NCBI GenBank assembly: GCA_005880615.1
Contig: VBID01000143.1
Coordinates: 1-53,026 of the forward strand
From: Chloroflexota bacterium
GTDB taxonomy: Bacteria > Chloroflexota > Dormibacteria > CF-121
Direction: 5' to 3'
Length of the DNA stretch: 53,026 bases
The translations under genes were made by a program, and so were the position numbers. Below are positions 18,436 through 26,493 of this stretch, in pieces (the stretch's first letter is position 1; every line of letters begins with the position of its first letter). Under the pieces are notes generated by a model that searched no databases, had not been told where the DNA came from, and saw only the letters and a list, made by a program, of their open reading frames with translations.

Positions 18436-19674
18436 GTGCTGACCGAGGCCGACGCGGTTGTGATCGGCGCCGGCGCCCTCGGCCTCAGCGCCGGGTATCA
18501 CCTGGCGAAATTGGGACGCCGGGTCGCGATCCTCGACCAGTTCGCGCCAGGCTCGCAGACCTCACCCCGGGCCGCCGGGCTCTTCAAGCTCATCCAGGGC
18601 GATCAGGCGCGCACACGACTGGCGCAGCTCAGTATCCGTACGGTCACGCACTTCGAGGCCGAGACCGGCGTGTCACTGCCAGTCACCCGCTCCGGCAGCC
18701 TGATGGTGGCGCGGACACCCGAGCACGCAGACCTTATCTACACGGAGGCCCAGCGGTCGGGCGGCTGGGGCGTTGCCCTAGAGATGGTCGATGGAGGGGA
18801 AGCCCGCCGGCTGGCGCCGTTCCTCCAGCCGGACGGGATTCGGGCCGCCTGTCACACCCCGGCGGACCTGTACATCGAGGAGCCGTCCAGCCTGTTGCAC
18901 GCCTACCTGCAGGCCGCCGAACTCCGTGGGGCGACCATGGTGCCGCACACGCGGGTCATCGGGATTCGACTGCAGAACGGCGCCGTGTCCGGCGTCGTCA
19001 CCTCGCAGGGCGAGATCGGGACGCCGGTGGTAATCGATGCCGCCGGGGCCTGGGCGCGACGGGTCGGTGAGTTGGCCACGGCCACCGTACCAGTGATGCC
19101 GGTCCGCCATCAGCTGCTCATCACCGAGCCGATCGAGGGGGTCGAAGCCGAGCAGGCGATCGTGCGCCTGATCGACACCGCGGTGTACGTTCGGCCGGCG
19201 CGCCGCGGCCTGATGCTGGGAGGCTTCGAGGCCGATCCCCTCCCGTTTGACGTCGCTTGCCAGCGGGAGGACTTCTCGATGGACGGCGTACCGCTGGACT
19301 CGTCCGTGCTCCGCCGGCTGGGCGCGACGGTGGAAGGGAACATCCCTGCACTCCGGGGCGCGCCTGTGCAGGAGCACCGCGGGGGGCTCTTCACCATGAC
19401 CCCCGACGGCCAGCTGATCGTCGGGCCCCACCCGGACATTCGCGGGTTCTGGATTGCCACCGGCTGCAACGGGAGCGGCTTCTCGCTGTCGCCCGGCGTC
19501 GGCCAGGTGCTAGCCGAATGGGTCGTCGAGGGAAGGCCGTCGATCGACCTGGCGTCGTGCGCTCCCGCCCGTTTTCGAGCTCAATCGTTCGACGACCAGC
19601 AGCTCCGCGCTGCGGGAGTGTGGCAGTACGCCCACTACTACGAGCCGGCGGCGGGGCGACTGACCAACCTGTAA
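18436..19674 (+). CDS. DAO-family FAD-dependent amine/N-methyl amino acid oxidase
   Basis: A 412-residue single-domain flavoprotein of the DAO superfamily. Rossmann motif VVIGAGALGLSAGYHLAKLG is at residues 8-27, the post-strand acidic residue lies in AILDQ, and the C-terminal flavin motif is GFWIATGCNGSGFSLSPGVG near residue 335. Relatives oxidise sarcosine, glycine, proline or opines. There is no GcvT domain, so it would release formaldehyde rather than load folate. The start is GTG. It is divergent from the sox operon and may share its promoter region and control. I cannot fix the substrate. Confidence 0.85.
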   Translation: MLTEADAVVIGAGALGLSAGYHLAKLGRRVAILDQFAPGSQTSPRAAGLFKLIQGDQARTRLAQLSIRTVTHFEAETGVSLPVTRSGSLMVARTPEHADLIYTEAQRSGGWGVALEMVDGGEARRLAPFLQPDGIRAACHTPADLYIEEPSSLLHAYLQAAELRGATMVPHTRVIGIRLQNGAVSGVVTSQGEIGTPVVIDAAGAWARRVGELATATVPVMPVRHQLLITEPIEGVEAEQAIVRLIDTAVYVRPARRGLMLGGFEADPLPFDVACQREDFSMDGVPLDSSVLRRLGATVEGNIPALRGAPVQEHRGGLFTMTPDGQLIVGPHPDIRGFWIATGCNGSGFSLSPGVGQVLAEWVVEGRPSIDLASCAPARFRAQSFDDQQLRAAGVWQYAHYYEPAAGRLTNL

Positions 19675-19689
19675 GGGTTTTCCGAGGCC

Positions 19690-19869
19690 GGGTGTCGTCT
19701 CCTCCGCGCCTCGCTCACGTACCGACGGGTACGCTCGCTTCGCTGCTCGTCGCCTCCTTCGGCTCGGCACGCCCCGCATCCCGATCTGCGGCGCCGACCG
19801 GTAGTTCCGGGCTTGCGCTCATCTCGCCCCGCATCCCAATCTGCTTCGTCCGCCCGATAGATCCGGGCT
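19690..19869. repeat. Structured element: two right halves in tandem (half copies 3a, 3b)
   Basis: 19690-19813 matches the interior and right end of the element at 8843-9020 (GGTGTCGTCTCC..., then TTCCGGGCT), and 19814-19869 repeats only the last third, ending ATCCGGGCT. Both lack the left arm. The block fills the 193-bp convergent gap between the DAO gene and the LuxR gene; the LuxR stop codon is formed by the final CTA at the edge. The internal hairpin is CGTACC-GACG-GGTACG, with compensating changes relative to copy 2. Confidence 0.7.
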
Positions 19870-20686
19870 ATAGGATGTGGAGACGCGAGGCTGCCGCCAC
19901 GGCCTCCGCCCGGTTGCGGGCGTTCAGGCGGGCCAGTAGCCCCTCGATGTGGGTCTTGACCGTGCTCTCGCCAAGGTGGAGCCGGGCTGCGATCATCACG
20001 TTCGAGTAGCCCTCCGCGACCAGACTGAGCACCTCCCGCTCCCGTTCCGAGAGGCGGATCTCCCGGCCCCCGTTCGGCTGCGAGGCCGGGATTGGGGTGG
20101 GCGCGATGCGCTCGGCGGAGCCTGTCCCGGCCAGCAGGATGCGATCCACCCCAGTGAGCATGGCGGCCCCGAAGACAAAGATCAAACTCCACAGCAGCCA
20201 GTCGACGTTGAGGAAAGGGCCGTGCATCACTGCGGCCCGGAAACCCTGCACCACGCCGAAGCCGGCTCCGAAGAGGGCGACGGCCTGGACTGCGCCCTGC
20301 ACGCCTTCGAGGGCAATGGCCTCCACCAGCATGAAGGTGTAGATGGCATAGACGGTGCTGGTGGCCACACCGGTGAAGACCGCCAGAAAAGCGAAGTAGG
20401 TCAGCTCGTCCAGGAGCGTCACCAGGCGTGCGACCCGCAGTACGGCGGCGTCATCGGGCTGCCGGACGGCCTGCATCGCCCAGCCGTTGTACGCGCCGAT
20501 CCCGAGGATGATCAGGACCAGCGCGACCGGGTAGCGGGGCGGCGTCAGTATACCCAGGACGCCCACCCAGACCAGGCCGATCCAGCGCAGGATGACCATC
20601 GTGCCCACCAGCCGGCGGACCTGCTGGGGTTGCAGGCGCGCGGCGTTCTCCGAGAGCCACATCGGCAACGCTGGCATACCGCGCAT
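19868..20686 (-). CDS. Membrane-anchored LuxR-type transcriptional regulator
   Basis: A 272-residue protein. The first 180 residues hold about five or six hydrophobic segments (for example WIGLVWVGVLGILTPPRY and LTYFAFLAVFTGVATS), then a cytosolic C-terminal LuxR/NarL HTH from about residue 208: LSEREREVLSLVAEGYSNV, then IAARLHLGESTVKTHI. There is no receiver or autoinducer domain, so the membrane part is the likely sensor. The start at 20686 has GGAGGGGGG 7 nt upstream; an in-frame start 45 bp earlier is less likely. It is the last gene of the minus-strand regulator/exported-protein block, and half copies of the repeat element flank it on both sides. Confidence 0.88.
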   Translation of the reverse strand: MRGMPALPMWLSENAARLQPQQVRRLVGTMVILRWIGLVWVGVLGILTPPRYPVALVLIILGIGAYNGWAMQAVRQPDDAAVLRVARLVTLLDELTYFAFLAVFTGVATSTVYAIYTFMLVEAIALEGVQGAVQAVALFGAGFGVVQGFRAAVMHGPFLNVDWLLWSLIFVFGAAMLTGVDRILLAGTGSAERIAPTPIPASQPNGGREIRLSEREREVLSLVAEGYSNVMIAARLHLGESTVKTHIEGLLARLNARNRAEAVAAASRLHIL

Positions 20687-20763
20687 CTCGAACCCCCCTC
20701 CAGGCTGGGACCCCCGGCAGATAAGGCACAATTCTAACCCGGGTCCAACCGGTCGGGCGACTT

Positions 20764-20936
20764 AGCCCAAATCCACCGAGTCGAATTTGCATCTTGGGCG
20801 CAGGGCGAGCTGAGCCCGAGTCCGCTGGAACAAACTCGCAGCTTGGGCGCGGATGCCAGTCGCGAACCAGGGATGACTGACAGACACGCAGGCGTTGGTG
20901 GATCCGGCTGGGTGGCGCCCGCGCCGGATTCGGGCT
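20764..20936. repeat. Structured element: two left halves in tandem (half copies 4a, 4b)
   Basis: 20764-20812 begins AGCCCAAATCCACCGAG and 20813 onwards begins AGCCCGAGTCCGCTGGA; each continues with GCATCTTGGGCGC or GCAGCTTGGGCGC, the left-arm sequence of the full element. Matching interior and right end are lost, though the block closes with GGATTCGGGCT at 20936. It occupies most of the 258-bp gap between the LuxR start and the S53 peptidase stop. Confidence 0.65.
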
Positions 20937-20944
20937 TTGGCCCG

Positions 20945-22135
20945 CTACGGCGCCTGGAGGACGGGGACGAGGACCCCGGCGAGGGGACTGCCGAGCCCGG
21001 TGACGAAGTCGTAGCCCAGCCCCGCGGTACAAAGAGTCCCACAGGGGCCGTTCGCTCCGGCGGTGATGTCCCGATACCCGGAGGCGAGCGCCGCGCGGTA
21101 GAACGGCGAGTCGGTCAGGACCGCGGACGAGAGGGGGCTGTGCCGTCCCGCATCGGCGAGGGCGACCAGCGCCGACCACTGAGGCGCACCGAGACTGGTC
21201 CCGCCCACCGACACCCACCCCGCCGCGCCGGTTGAGTCGAAGACGGCCACGCCGGTCACCGGGTTGGCGTCGTACGACACATCGGGCACGCCCCGCCGGC
21301 CGCTGGTGGGCGGGATTGGGTACGCCGACTGGTACTCTGGTTCGGCCTCGACCGCGCTTATCCCGCCGCTGCTCCCGATCCATGCTGTCTCCGGCGCCAG
21401 CAGGTTGCCCGTCGCATCGAGTGCAAGGGTGGTCCCACCGACCCCCAGAACTCTGGGGGACGCTGCCGGATACATGACGCCCGCGCCCGCGTCGCCGGAC
21501 GAAGCGACAAACACGACCCCGGGGACCGCGAAGTGCGGATCGTCCCGCGCCTCGCCCGTGAATTCCGCGGTTCCCCAGCTCATCGACACGACCCGGGCAC
21601 CACCAGCGACGGCCGTATCGACGCCGCGGAGCATGCTGCTGAGCGTGGTGTGCGGCGACTCGACAAGCAGGATGTCGGCGCCGGGTGCGATGGCGTGCGC
21701 CCACTCCACGTCGAGCGAGATCTCGAGCGCCCAGACGGGATCGACGCGGGGATTGCTGTAAGCGACCCGTTTCTCGAAGCAGGGGTGCGGCCCCGCGGCA
21801 ACGGTGCACGTTGGCGATCCGGGCAAGCCGTTGAGGGCTCGCAGCCCGAACTGGCCGATGAACGTCTGCAGGTCCGAGGCGACGGTGGGGTCGTCTGAGG
21901 CATCGACGATCCCCATGACCTGCCCGCTGCCGTCGGCGGCCAGCTGGTCGAACCCATAGGCGTGACGAATCTGCGCCGGGCTGTATCCGGTCGGACCCTT
22001 GGTGGCCGCCTGCGCGACATGAATGGGCGCCTGCACGATGGGATCGATCCCAGCGTCGGCCTGGGCTGGCACCAAGCCAATGGGGAACGGGAGGAGCGCG
22101 AACGTGGCGGCCAGCCTGCGCCATCTGTGGACCAT
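20945..22135 (-). CDS. Secreted S53 (sedolisin-like) peptidase without prodomain
   Basis: A 396-residue exported protein with a cleavable signal peptide (hydrophobic residues about 8-25, cleavage near AQADA). The serine-carboxyl peptidase catalytic set is intact: Glu138 and Asp142 in ALEISLDVEW, the oxyanion Asp215 in ASSGDAG and Ser314 in GGTSLGAP. The C-terminal calcium-site region is YRDITAGANG followed by GYDFVTGLGSP. The usual pro-kumamolisin domain of about 180 residues is missing; the mature-domain start (GYSPAQIRHAYGF) follows the signal almost at once. Sedolisins work at acidic pH. It lies 59 bp downstream of the anti-sigma-like gene and may belong to the sigma factor's regulon. Confidence 0.88.
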   Translation of the reverse strand: MVHRWRRLAATFALLPFPIGLVPAQADAGIDPIVQAPIHVAQAATKGPTGYSPAQIRHAYGFDQLAADGSGQVMGIVDASDDPTVASDLQTFIGQFGLRALNGLPGSPTCTVAAGPHPCFEKRVAYSNPRVDPVWALEISLDVEWAHAIAPGADILLVESPHTTLSSMLRGVDTAVAGGARVVSMSWGTAEFTGEARDDPHFAVPGVVFVASSGDAGAGVMYPAASPRVLGVGGTTLALDATGNLLAPETAWIGSSGGISAVEAEPEYQSAYPIPPTSGRRGVPDVSYDANPVTGVAVFDSTGAAGWVSVGGTSLGAPQWSALVALADAGRHSPLSSAVLTDSPFYRAALASGYRDITAGANGPCGTLCTAGLGYDFVTGLGSPLAGVLVPVLQAP

Positions 22136-22194
22136 GACGCGAGGCTAGGCCGCCGGGGCCGCGCCATCAATCGAGCAAATGACCTACACCCCGC

Positions 22195-23193
22195 CTATGA
22201 GATGTCGATGGTGCGTTCCATCGCCCCGATCCCTAGGTCGGTGACGACGAGCCGGTACACGCCGGCGGCCGACCGCGCCCAGACGGTGTCGACCAACCCC
22301 GACGCATCATCCACCTGGCTGGTCAGCGCCTGGGCCTGGGTCCCGTCCGGAGCCCACAGCTGCATGCTGAAAGCCGGATGGCCCTTGACCGCGTCGGGAA
22401 TCACCTTTGAGAGCGCGCCGGGACCGCCTCCCTGCACCTGTAGCTGCACCTCGAGGGCGGTGGCGGTGGCCGTGATTTTCGTGAATGTAATCGTCATCGT
22501 GCTGAGGCGGCCGGGCGCCGGAGCCGTGAGAGCCCTCGACTCGTCCAGAGCGATGGTGGCGTGAAGCTCCCAGTCGCCCCCCAGCCCGTCGTGGGTCGCC
22601 CCGAACGCCGTCAGCGTCGCGGCCTGCAGAGTCAAGCGCGCCCCGAGAGAGGCGGCCGGCCCGCTGATTGGCCCGAATTCGAGGATCTCCTGGCCGGTCT
22701 GCTCATCCGCGACGCCTCCCTTCAGCTCTAGGCGGTGCCCGAACTGATCGGTCAGAGTGACCCCGGTCGCATTCCACAGGAGCACACTTCGGTCAGCTGG
22801 CTGGACACGAAGCAGCACGATGGTCCGGATGGCGTCGGCGTATCCACCCATCAGCTCGACGCGGTAGCCGGACGACACCGCGGCGCTGCTGAACGTCGTG
22901 ACCCGGCCGGCCACGCCGGCGAGCCCGACCGACCGCAGAAGCGGTCCGGTGGCGTTCCCCAGCACCGGCGCGTCGGCCAGTGCTTGGCCGAACCGTGGGG
23001 CGAAGTAGGAGGCTGCGCCGCACGCGAGCACGACCAGCGCGACCGCAGCCGACAATCGCGGCAGCAGCGGGACCCTTCCGCCGCGGGCGGCAGGGCGCCG
23101 GGCCGCCAGCACTCGCGCCACCAGCGTGGGTGGAACCGGAATCTCAAGCGTGGCCAGCCGCCCGGCCAGTGGGGAGCGCAGGTCGTCGTTCAT
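22195..23193 (-). CDS. Membrane-anchored protein paired with ECF sigma factor (putative anti-sigma)
   Basis: A 332-residue protein with a short N-terminal cytoplasmic part (about 45 residues), one membrane span (SAAVALVVLACGAASYF) and a long extracellular beta-rich region of repeated GVxLTDQFGHRLEL-like strands. Its ATG overlaps the sigma factor stop by 4 bp and uses an AGGAGGAG site inside the sigma gene, the usual setting of an anti-sigma factor. I see no zinc-binding ZAS motif, so the inhibitory mode is unclear; the topology and DAPVLGNA-type membrane-proximal segment resemble DUF4179-like partners. Confidence 0.6.
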   Translation of the reverse strand: MNDDLRSPLAGRLATLEIPVPPTLVARVLAARRPAARGGRVPLLPRLSAAVALVVLACGAASYFAPRFGQALADAPVLGNATGPLLRSVGLAGVAGRVTTFSSAAVSSGYRVELMGGYADAIRTIVLLRVQPADRSVLLWNATGVTLTDQFGHRLELKGGVADEQTGQEILEFGPISGPAASLGARLTLQAATLTAFGATHDGLGGDWELHATIALDESRALTAPAPGRLSTMTITFTKITATATALEVQLQVQGGGPGALSKVIPDAVKGHPAFSMQLWAPDGTQAQALTSQVDDASGLVDTVWARSAAGVYRLVVTDLGIGAMERTIDIS

Positions 23194-23804
23194 TGGTTCT
23201 CCTCCTGCAGTTGGTCGCGCAGCCGGTCGAGCGCTCGGCGAACCGCCACCCTGGCTGCGTTGGGACTCAGTCCGATGGCGGCGCCGATGCTCGCGTGGTC
23301 GAGGTCAGCCCCAAACCGAAGGGCGATCACAGTACGTTCACGGGGTCGCAGGCGGCGGACCGCGGCGAGCAGGTCACCGTCGCTGAGACGGTCCAGCGCC
23401 CGCACCTCGACCTCATCGGCGTCCGCTTCCGGATCCGGACGCTGGTCCACCAGCCGCTGCCAGAGCGCGAGGCGGCGGCTCGCCACCCGGCCGGCATCTT
23501 TGGCCGCATTGGTCACGATTCGGAAGAGCCAGTTCTCGACCGTGCCCCGTCGCGGGTCGAATTGGCCGAGTTTCCGGATACTGCGCTCGAGGGCTTCCTG
23601 GGCAATGTCCTCGGCTTCGATATCCTGCCTCGCGACCATGGCGGCAAACCGGTAGACCCGCTCCGCGTAGCGAGCGCAGAGCGTCTCCGCCGTCAGGGCC
23701 TCGTGGGTACCCAGGTTCAGCGGGCGTGCGCCGAGATGCAGATCGGGCCGGGAAAGACGTATCGCCACATATTGAATACGCTCGACACGGCCAGAATCGT
23801 ACAC
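23190..23804 (-). CDS. ECF-family RNA polymerase sigma factor
   Basis: A protein of up to 204 residues with both ECF regions: sigma2 (YRFAAMVARQDIEAEDIAQE near residue 51, then ENWLFRIVTNAAKD) and sigma4 near residue 145 (LRPRERTVIALRFGADLDH, then IGAAIGLSPNAARVAVRRAL). It directs polymerase to a small regulon, normally held by the partner encoded next. The start is uncertain: GTG at 23804 is 9 bp past the lipoprotein stop; GTG at 23768 is an alternative. Confidence 0.9.
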   Translation of the reverse strand: MYDSGRVERIQYVAIRLSRPDLHLGARPLNLGTHEALTAETLCARYAERVYRFAAMVARQDIEAEDIAQEALERSIRKLGQFDPRRGTVENWLFRIVTNAAKDAGRVASRRLALWQRLVDQRPDPEADADEVEVRALDRLSDGDLLAAVRRLRPRERTVIALRFGADLDHASIGAAIGLSPNAARVAVRRALDRLRDQLQEENQ

Positions 23805-23813
23805 GGCTTCCCG

Positions 23814-25571
23814 CTACTCATAGAAGAAGATGCCGGCGGCGTTGGCCGTCCGGCCCAGTACGACGTAACCGAGGTAGATCGACTCGGGATCGAGGACGTT
23901 CCCGCCACTCTGGTTCGCCGGAAACATCCAGATGCCCTCCGCGCTGCTGAACGGCGCGATGGCTTCCTGGCGCACGTTGGGCGACGCGCCAACGATCGCG
24001 ATCCCGAGGCTGGTTGAACGCACATCGGGGGAGGGCGATCCTGGCGTGAACCGGTACGCGGCGCCGAGGGCGAGCTGGCGCGCGCCTCTAATGGCCCGCT
24101 CCTTGAGGGCGCCGTCCCCGGCAGCCTCGGCGGCCACCTGGAGCGTGTAGACATCCTGCATGTTGCGGACGTCGAGGTGGAGCAGGGTTTGACGGACCGA
24201 CGACCAGACCTCATCCGGCGGCGTGACGCCGGCCGCCTCCCCCATCCGGAGGAACCAGGACTCCCGCCAGAGTTGGCCGAGATTGGCTGCGGCCGTCATC
24301 GACTCCCGCAGCCAGGCGGCGACCGACGACGGGATGGGGACACCGAGCTCTCGGGCCAGAGCCAGGACGAAGAAGGCCGCCCGAAGCTGCGGAGCCGAGG
24401 CCTTAGTAGAGGTCACTGAAGAGTCGGAAGGCAGCTGCCCGAGCCAGATACGTGTCAGGGAGCCCAGCGCGCCATCGTGCTCGTGATGCCCGAGCGCGTG
24501 GGTAACGACGGTGGCGTCGAACGTGGTCTGTGGATCGATCGGGCCAGCGTTCGCTTGCCAGCCGAGCGGGCCGGCCGTCCGGCGGATGGTGGCCAGAAGT
24601 CGGCCGTCCGCCGGCATGCCGAGGAGGGCCGCATCGTAGGTGAGTTGGGGGTCCGCCATCGGTTTCGCCGCGGAGGCCGAAACGAAGCCGTCTGGAGTCG
24701 TGAGCGCGAGAGACGCCGGCGGCGGCCCGGCTGGGAGCGTAATCCCGTTGGCGCGCGAAATCTGCTGGGCGTTGATCAGCAGAGCGGCGGCCAGCGGGCC
24801 ACTTACGCCGGCAGCGCCCGCTCTCGCGGTCAGGGCCGTCAGGATCGGACGCAGCGACCGGGGGAACGGAGCGCGCGAGGAGTCCGGCAGCAAGAGGTCG
24901 GCGAGCTGCCACACCGGCAGGATGGTCTCCAGGACCTGCAGGTCATCGAGGCGAGACGCCCGTGCTGGGTCGCTCACAACCGGCAGCTGCGCCGTGACCG
25001 AGTCAGCGATCTCCGACGGTACGGATACCCCGGCCATCTGCATGAGTTCGACGGCGGTTTGGGTCGCCGGCCAGGACGCGGACTGTTGTGGTCCGTACCG
25101 GTAGCGATCGCCGGCGCGCAGCGTCGGCAGGAACCGCGCGACCGGGGCCGCCGGGACGGCCTCGTTCAGCGCCACCAGCGCCTGGCCGGCCAGCCAGGCC
25201 CGCTGGAGGGGCGGGAGAGCGTCTTTGGGATTGTCCGGTTGATCGAGAGCAGCGCGCAGCCAGGTTGCCGTCTCAGCCTGCGAAAGCTGCGGAACGGCGG
25301 TGTGGTATCTGGCGATCAATCGGAGTGTCCACGACGTCAGGTACAGCGAGGGAGCGGCCACCAGGTTGGTGGTGCTCCGGTAGCCACCGCCGCCATCGCC
25401 GGTGTCCGCCCAGAGTCGCTCGAGTTGCATGAGGGTCAGGGCATCGGCGGCCCCGGGCTCGGCCGGCGCCGGGACCGCGGTGGCCGCCGGAGCGCAGGAC
25501 GCGCTCGCCAGGAGCGCGGCGAGCGCGATCGCCGCGGACCTGACGAGCAGCCGAGTCGATACGGTCGGCAT
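23814..25571 (-). CDS. Large exported lipoprotein of unknown function (helical-repeat)
   Basis: A 585-residue protein with a lipobox near Cys27 (LLASASC) after a basic, hydrophobic leader, then an Ala/Pro-rich linker and a long, mainly helical body with recurring hydrophobic heptads. The pattern of about 50-residue segments (LYLTSWTLRLIARYH, TQTAVELMQMAGV, AAFFVLALARELGV) recalls alpha/alpha-toroid folds of prenyltransferase/terpene-cyclase type, but I see no catalytic DxDD or metal motif. Its ATG follows the stop of the secreted protein upstream with no gap (TAGATG), so the two are cotranslated, and it is 9 bp before the sigma factor. It may sense or bind an extracellular ligand for that system. 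Confidence 0.75.
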   Translation of the reverse strand: MPTVSTRLLVRSAAIALAALLASASCAPAATAVPAPAEPGAADALTLMQLERLWADTGDGGGGYRSTTNLVAAPSLYLTSWTLRLIARYHTAVPQLSQAETATWLRAALDQPDNPKDALPPLQRAWLAGQALVALNEAVPAAPVARFLPTLRAGDRYRYGPQQSASWPATQTAVELMQMAGVSVPSEIADSVTAQLPVVSDPARASRLDDLQVLETILPVWQLADLLLPDSSRAPFPRSLRPILTALTARAGAAGVSGPLAAALLINAQQISRANGITLPAGPPPASLALTTPDGFVSASAAKPMADPQLTYDAALLGMPADGRLLATIRRTAGPLGWQANAGPIDPQTTFDATVVTHALGHHEHDGALGSLTRIWLGQLPSDSSVTSTKASAPQLRAAFFVLALARELGVPIPSSVAAWLRESMTAAANLGQLWRESWFLRMGEAAGVTPPDEVWSSVRQTLLHLDVRNMQDVYTLQVAAEAAGDGALKERAIRGARQLALGAAYRFTPGSPSPDVRSTSLGIAIVGASPNVRQEAIAPFSSAEGIWMFPANQSGGNVLDPESIYLGYVVLGRTANAAGIFFYE

Positions 25572-26330
25572 CTACGAATTAGCGACCGTGGTCACGAAAT
25601 AGCCGCCGAATTGCGACGTAGCCCAGGCGCTTTCCGATGGGCAGCAGACGACCCAGTTGCTGGAGAACTGGATGCCGTTGAAGGAGTGGGTGATCAGCCA
25701 GACGTTGTTCACGGATGAGCTCCAGCTGGCGCTGCTGCCGGACCCGGCGATGCCAATGCCTGGGGGCATGGAGATGTTGACCGATACGGCGATGCCGCCA
25801 ACCGACCAGTTATCAGTCAGATACATGGTGGTTGCGTTCCAGGGGCAGCACCCCAACCAGGCGGCCTGGGACTGGCCAGGGCCAAAGGTCATGGTGGCGA
25901 CCCACCAGCCGGACTGTGCGTTCACCGTGGTTGAAAACCAGGCGGTGGTGTTGTCGCACAAGCCACCCGGCGGGCAGGTCCGGTTGCTGTTGGAGGCGGA
26001 AAGGGTTCCTGCCGCCGTAACCGTGTGCTTTGAGCCGGTTCTGCCCGTCAGGCCGGATACGTTCGTTGAACTCGTCACGGTCTGCGGGCCCAGTTGGACG
26101 TTCAGGGCCTGGAGGTCCCTGCTGGCGCTATAGGACTGCTTGGAGACGCCCGGCAGCGGAACCAGGACCGCAAACGAGCGGTCCGGGGACAAGTACACGA
26201 CGGTCGAGTTTCCTACCGAGTGGGGGTTGGCGGCAGAAGCCGTCACGGCGGGCCCCGCCGCGAGAGCCACCAGCGTGGCCAGGGTAGCAACTCCCACCCT
26301 TTGGGGCGTGTGCCATCGCATTCCATTCAT
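25572..26330 (-). CDS. Secreted protein with paired CCP motifs, unknown function
   Basis: A 252-residue protein with a classical signal peptide (hydrophobic core VGVATLATLVALAAG, cleavage near ASA). The mature part is Ser/Thr/Asn/Trp-rich and probably beta-sheet. It carries CPPGGLC near residue 124 and two near-identical motifs, LGCCPW and VVCCPS, about 85 residues apart. The ATG has an excellent AAGGAGG site. No family is recognised. The adjacent helical-repeat lipoprotein starts on its stop codon, which points to a joint extracellular job. Confidence 0.78.
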   Translation of the reverse strand: MNGMRWHTPQRVGVATLATLVALAAGPAVTASAANPHSVGNSTVVYLSPDRSFAVLVPLPGVSKQSYSASRDLQALNVQLGPQTVTSSTNVSGLTGRTGSKHTVTAAGTLSASNSNRTCPPGGLCDNTTAWFSTTVNAQSGWWVATMTFGPGQSQAAWLGCCPWNATTMYLTDNWSVGGIAVSVNISMPPGIGIAGSGSSASWSSSVNNVWLITHSFNGIQFSSNWVVCCPSESAWATSQFGGYFVTTVANS

Positions 26331-26493
26331 GGTGTCGAAACCTCCTTGAGATGTGGTTTTCGGACCCGACTGAGTTTCTCTATCGGTTGCGGAGGCGCAC
26401 GAGCGGTGTGCTGGTGGTGGGGCATCGGTGGCCGGGATCGTAGGTCCTCCGGTCGATGGCTTCAATCCGCTGGATGGCTGACAGGCGGATGAC

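Noticed and set aside
20451-22124. A 557-codon frame on the minus strand across the S53 and LuxR genes
   Set aside because: It runs in another frame of two recognisable genes and is rich in Arg/Pro/Gly, as expected for a shadow frame.
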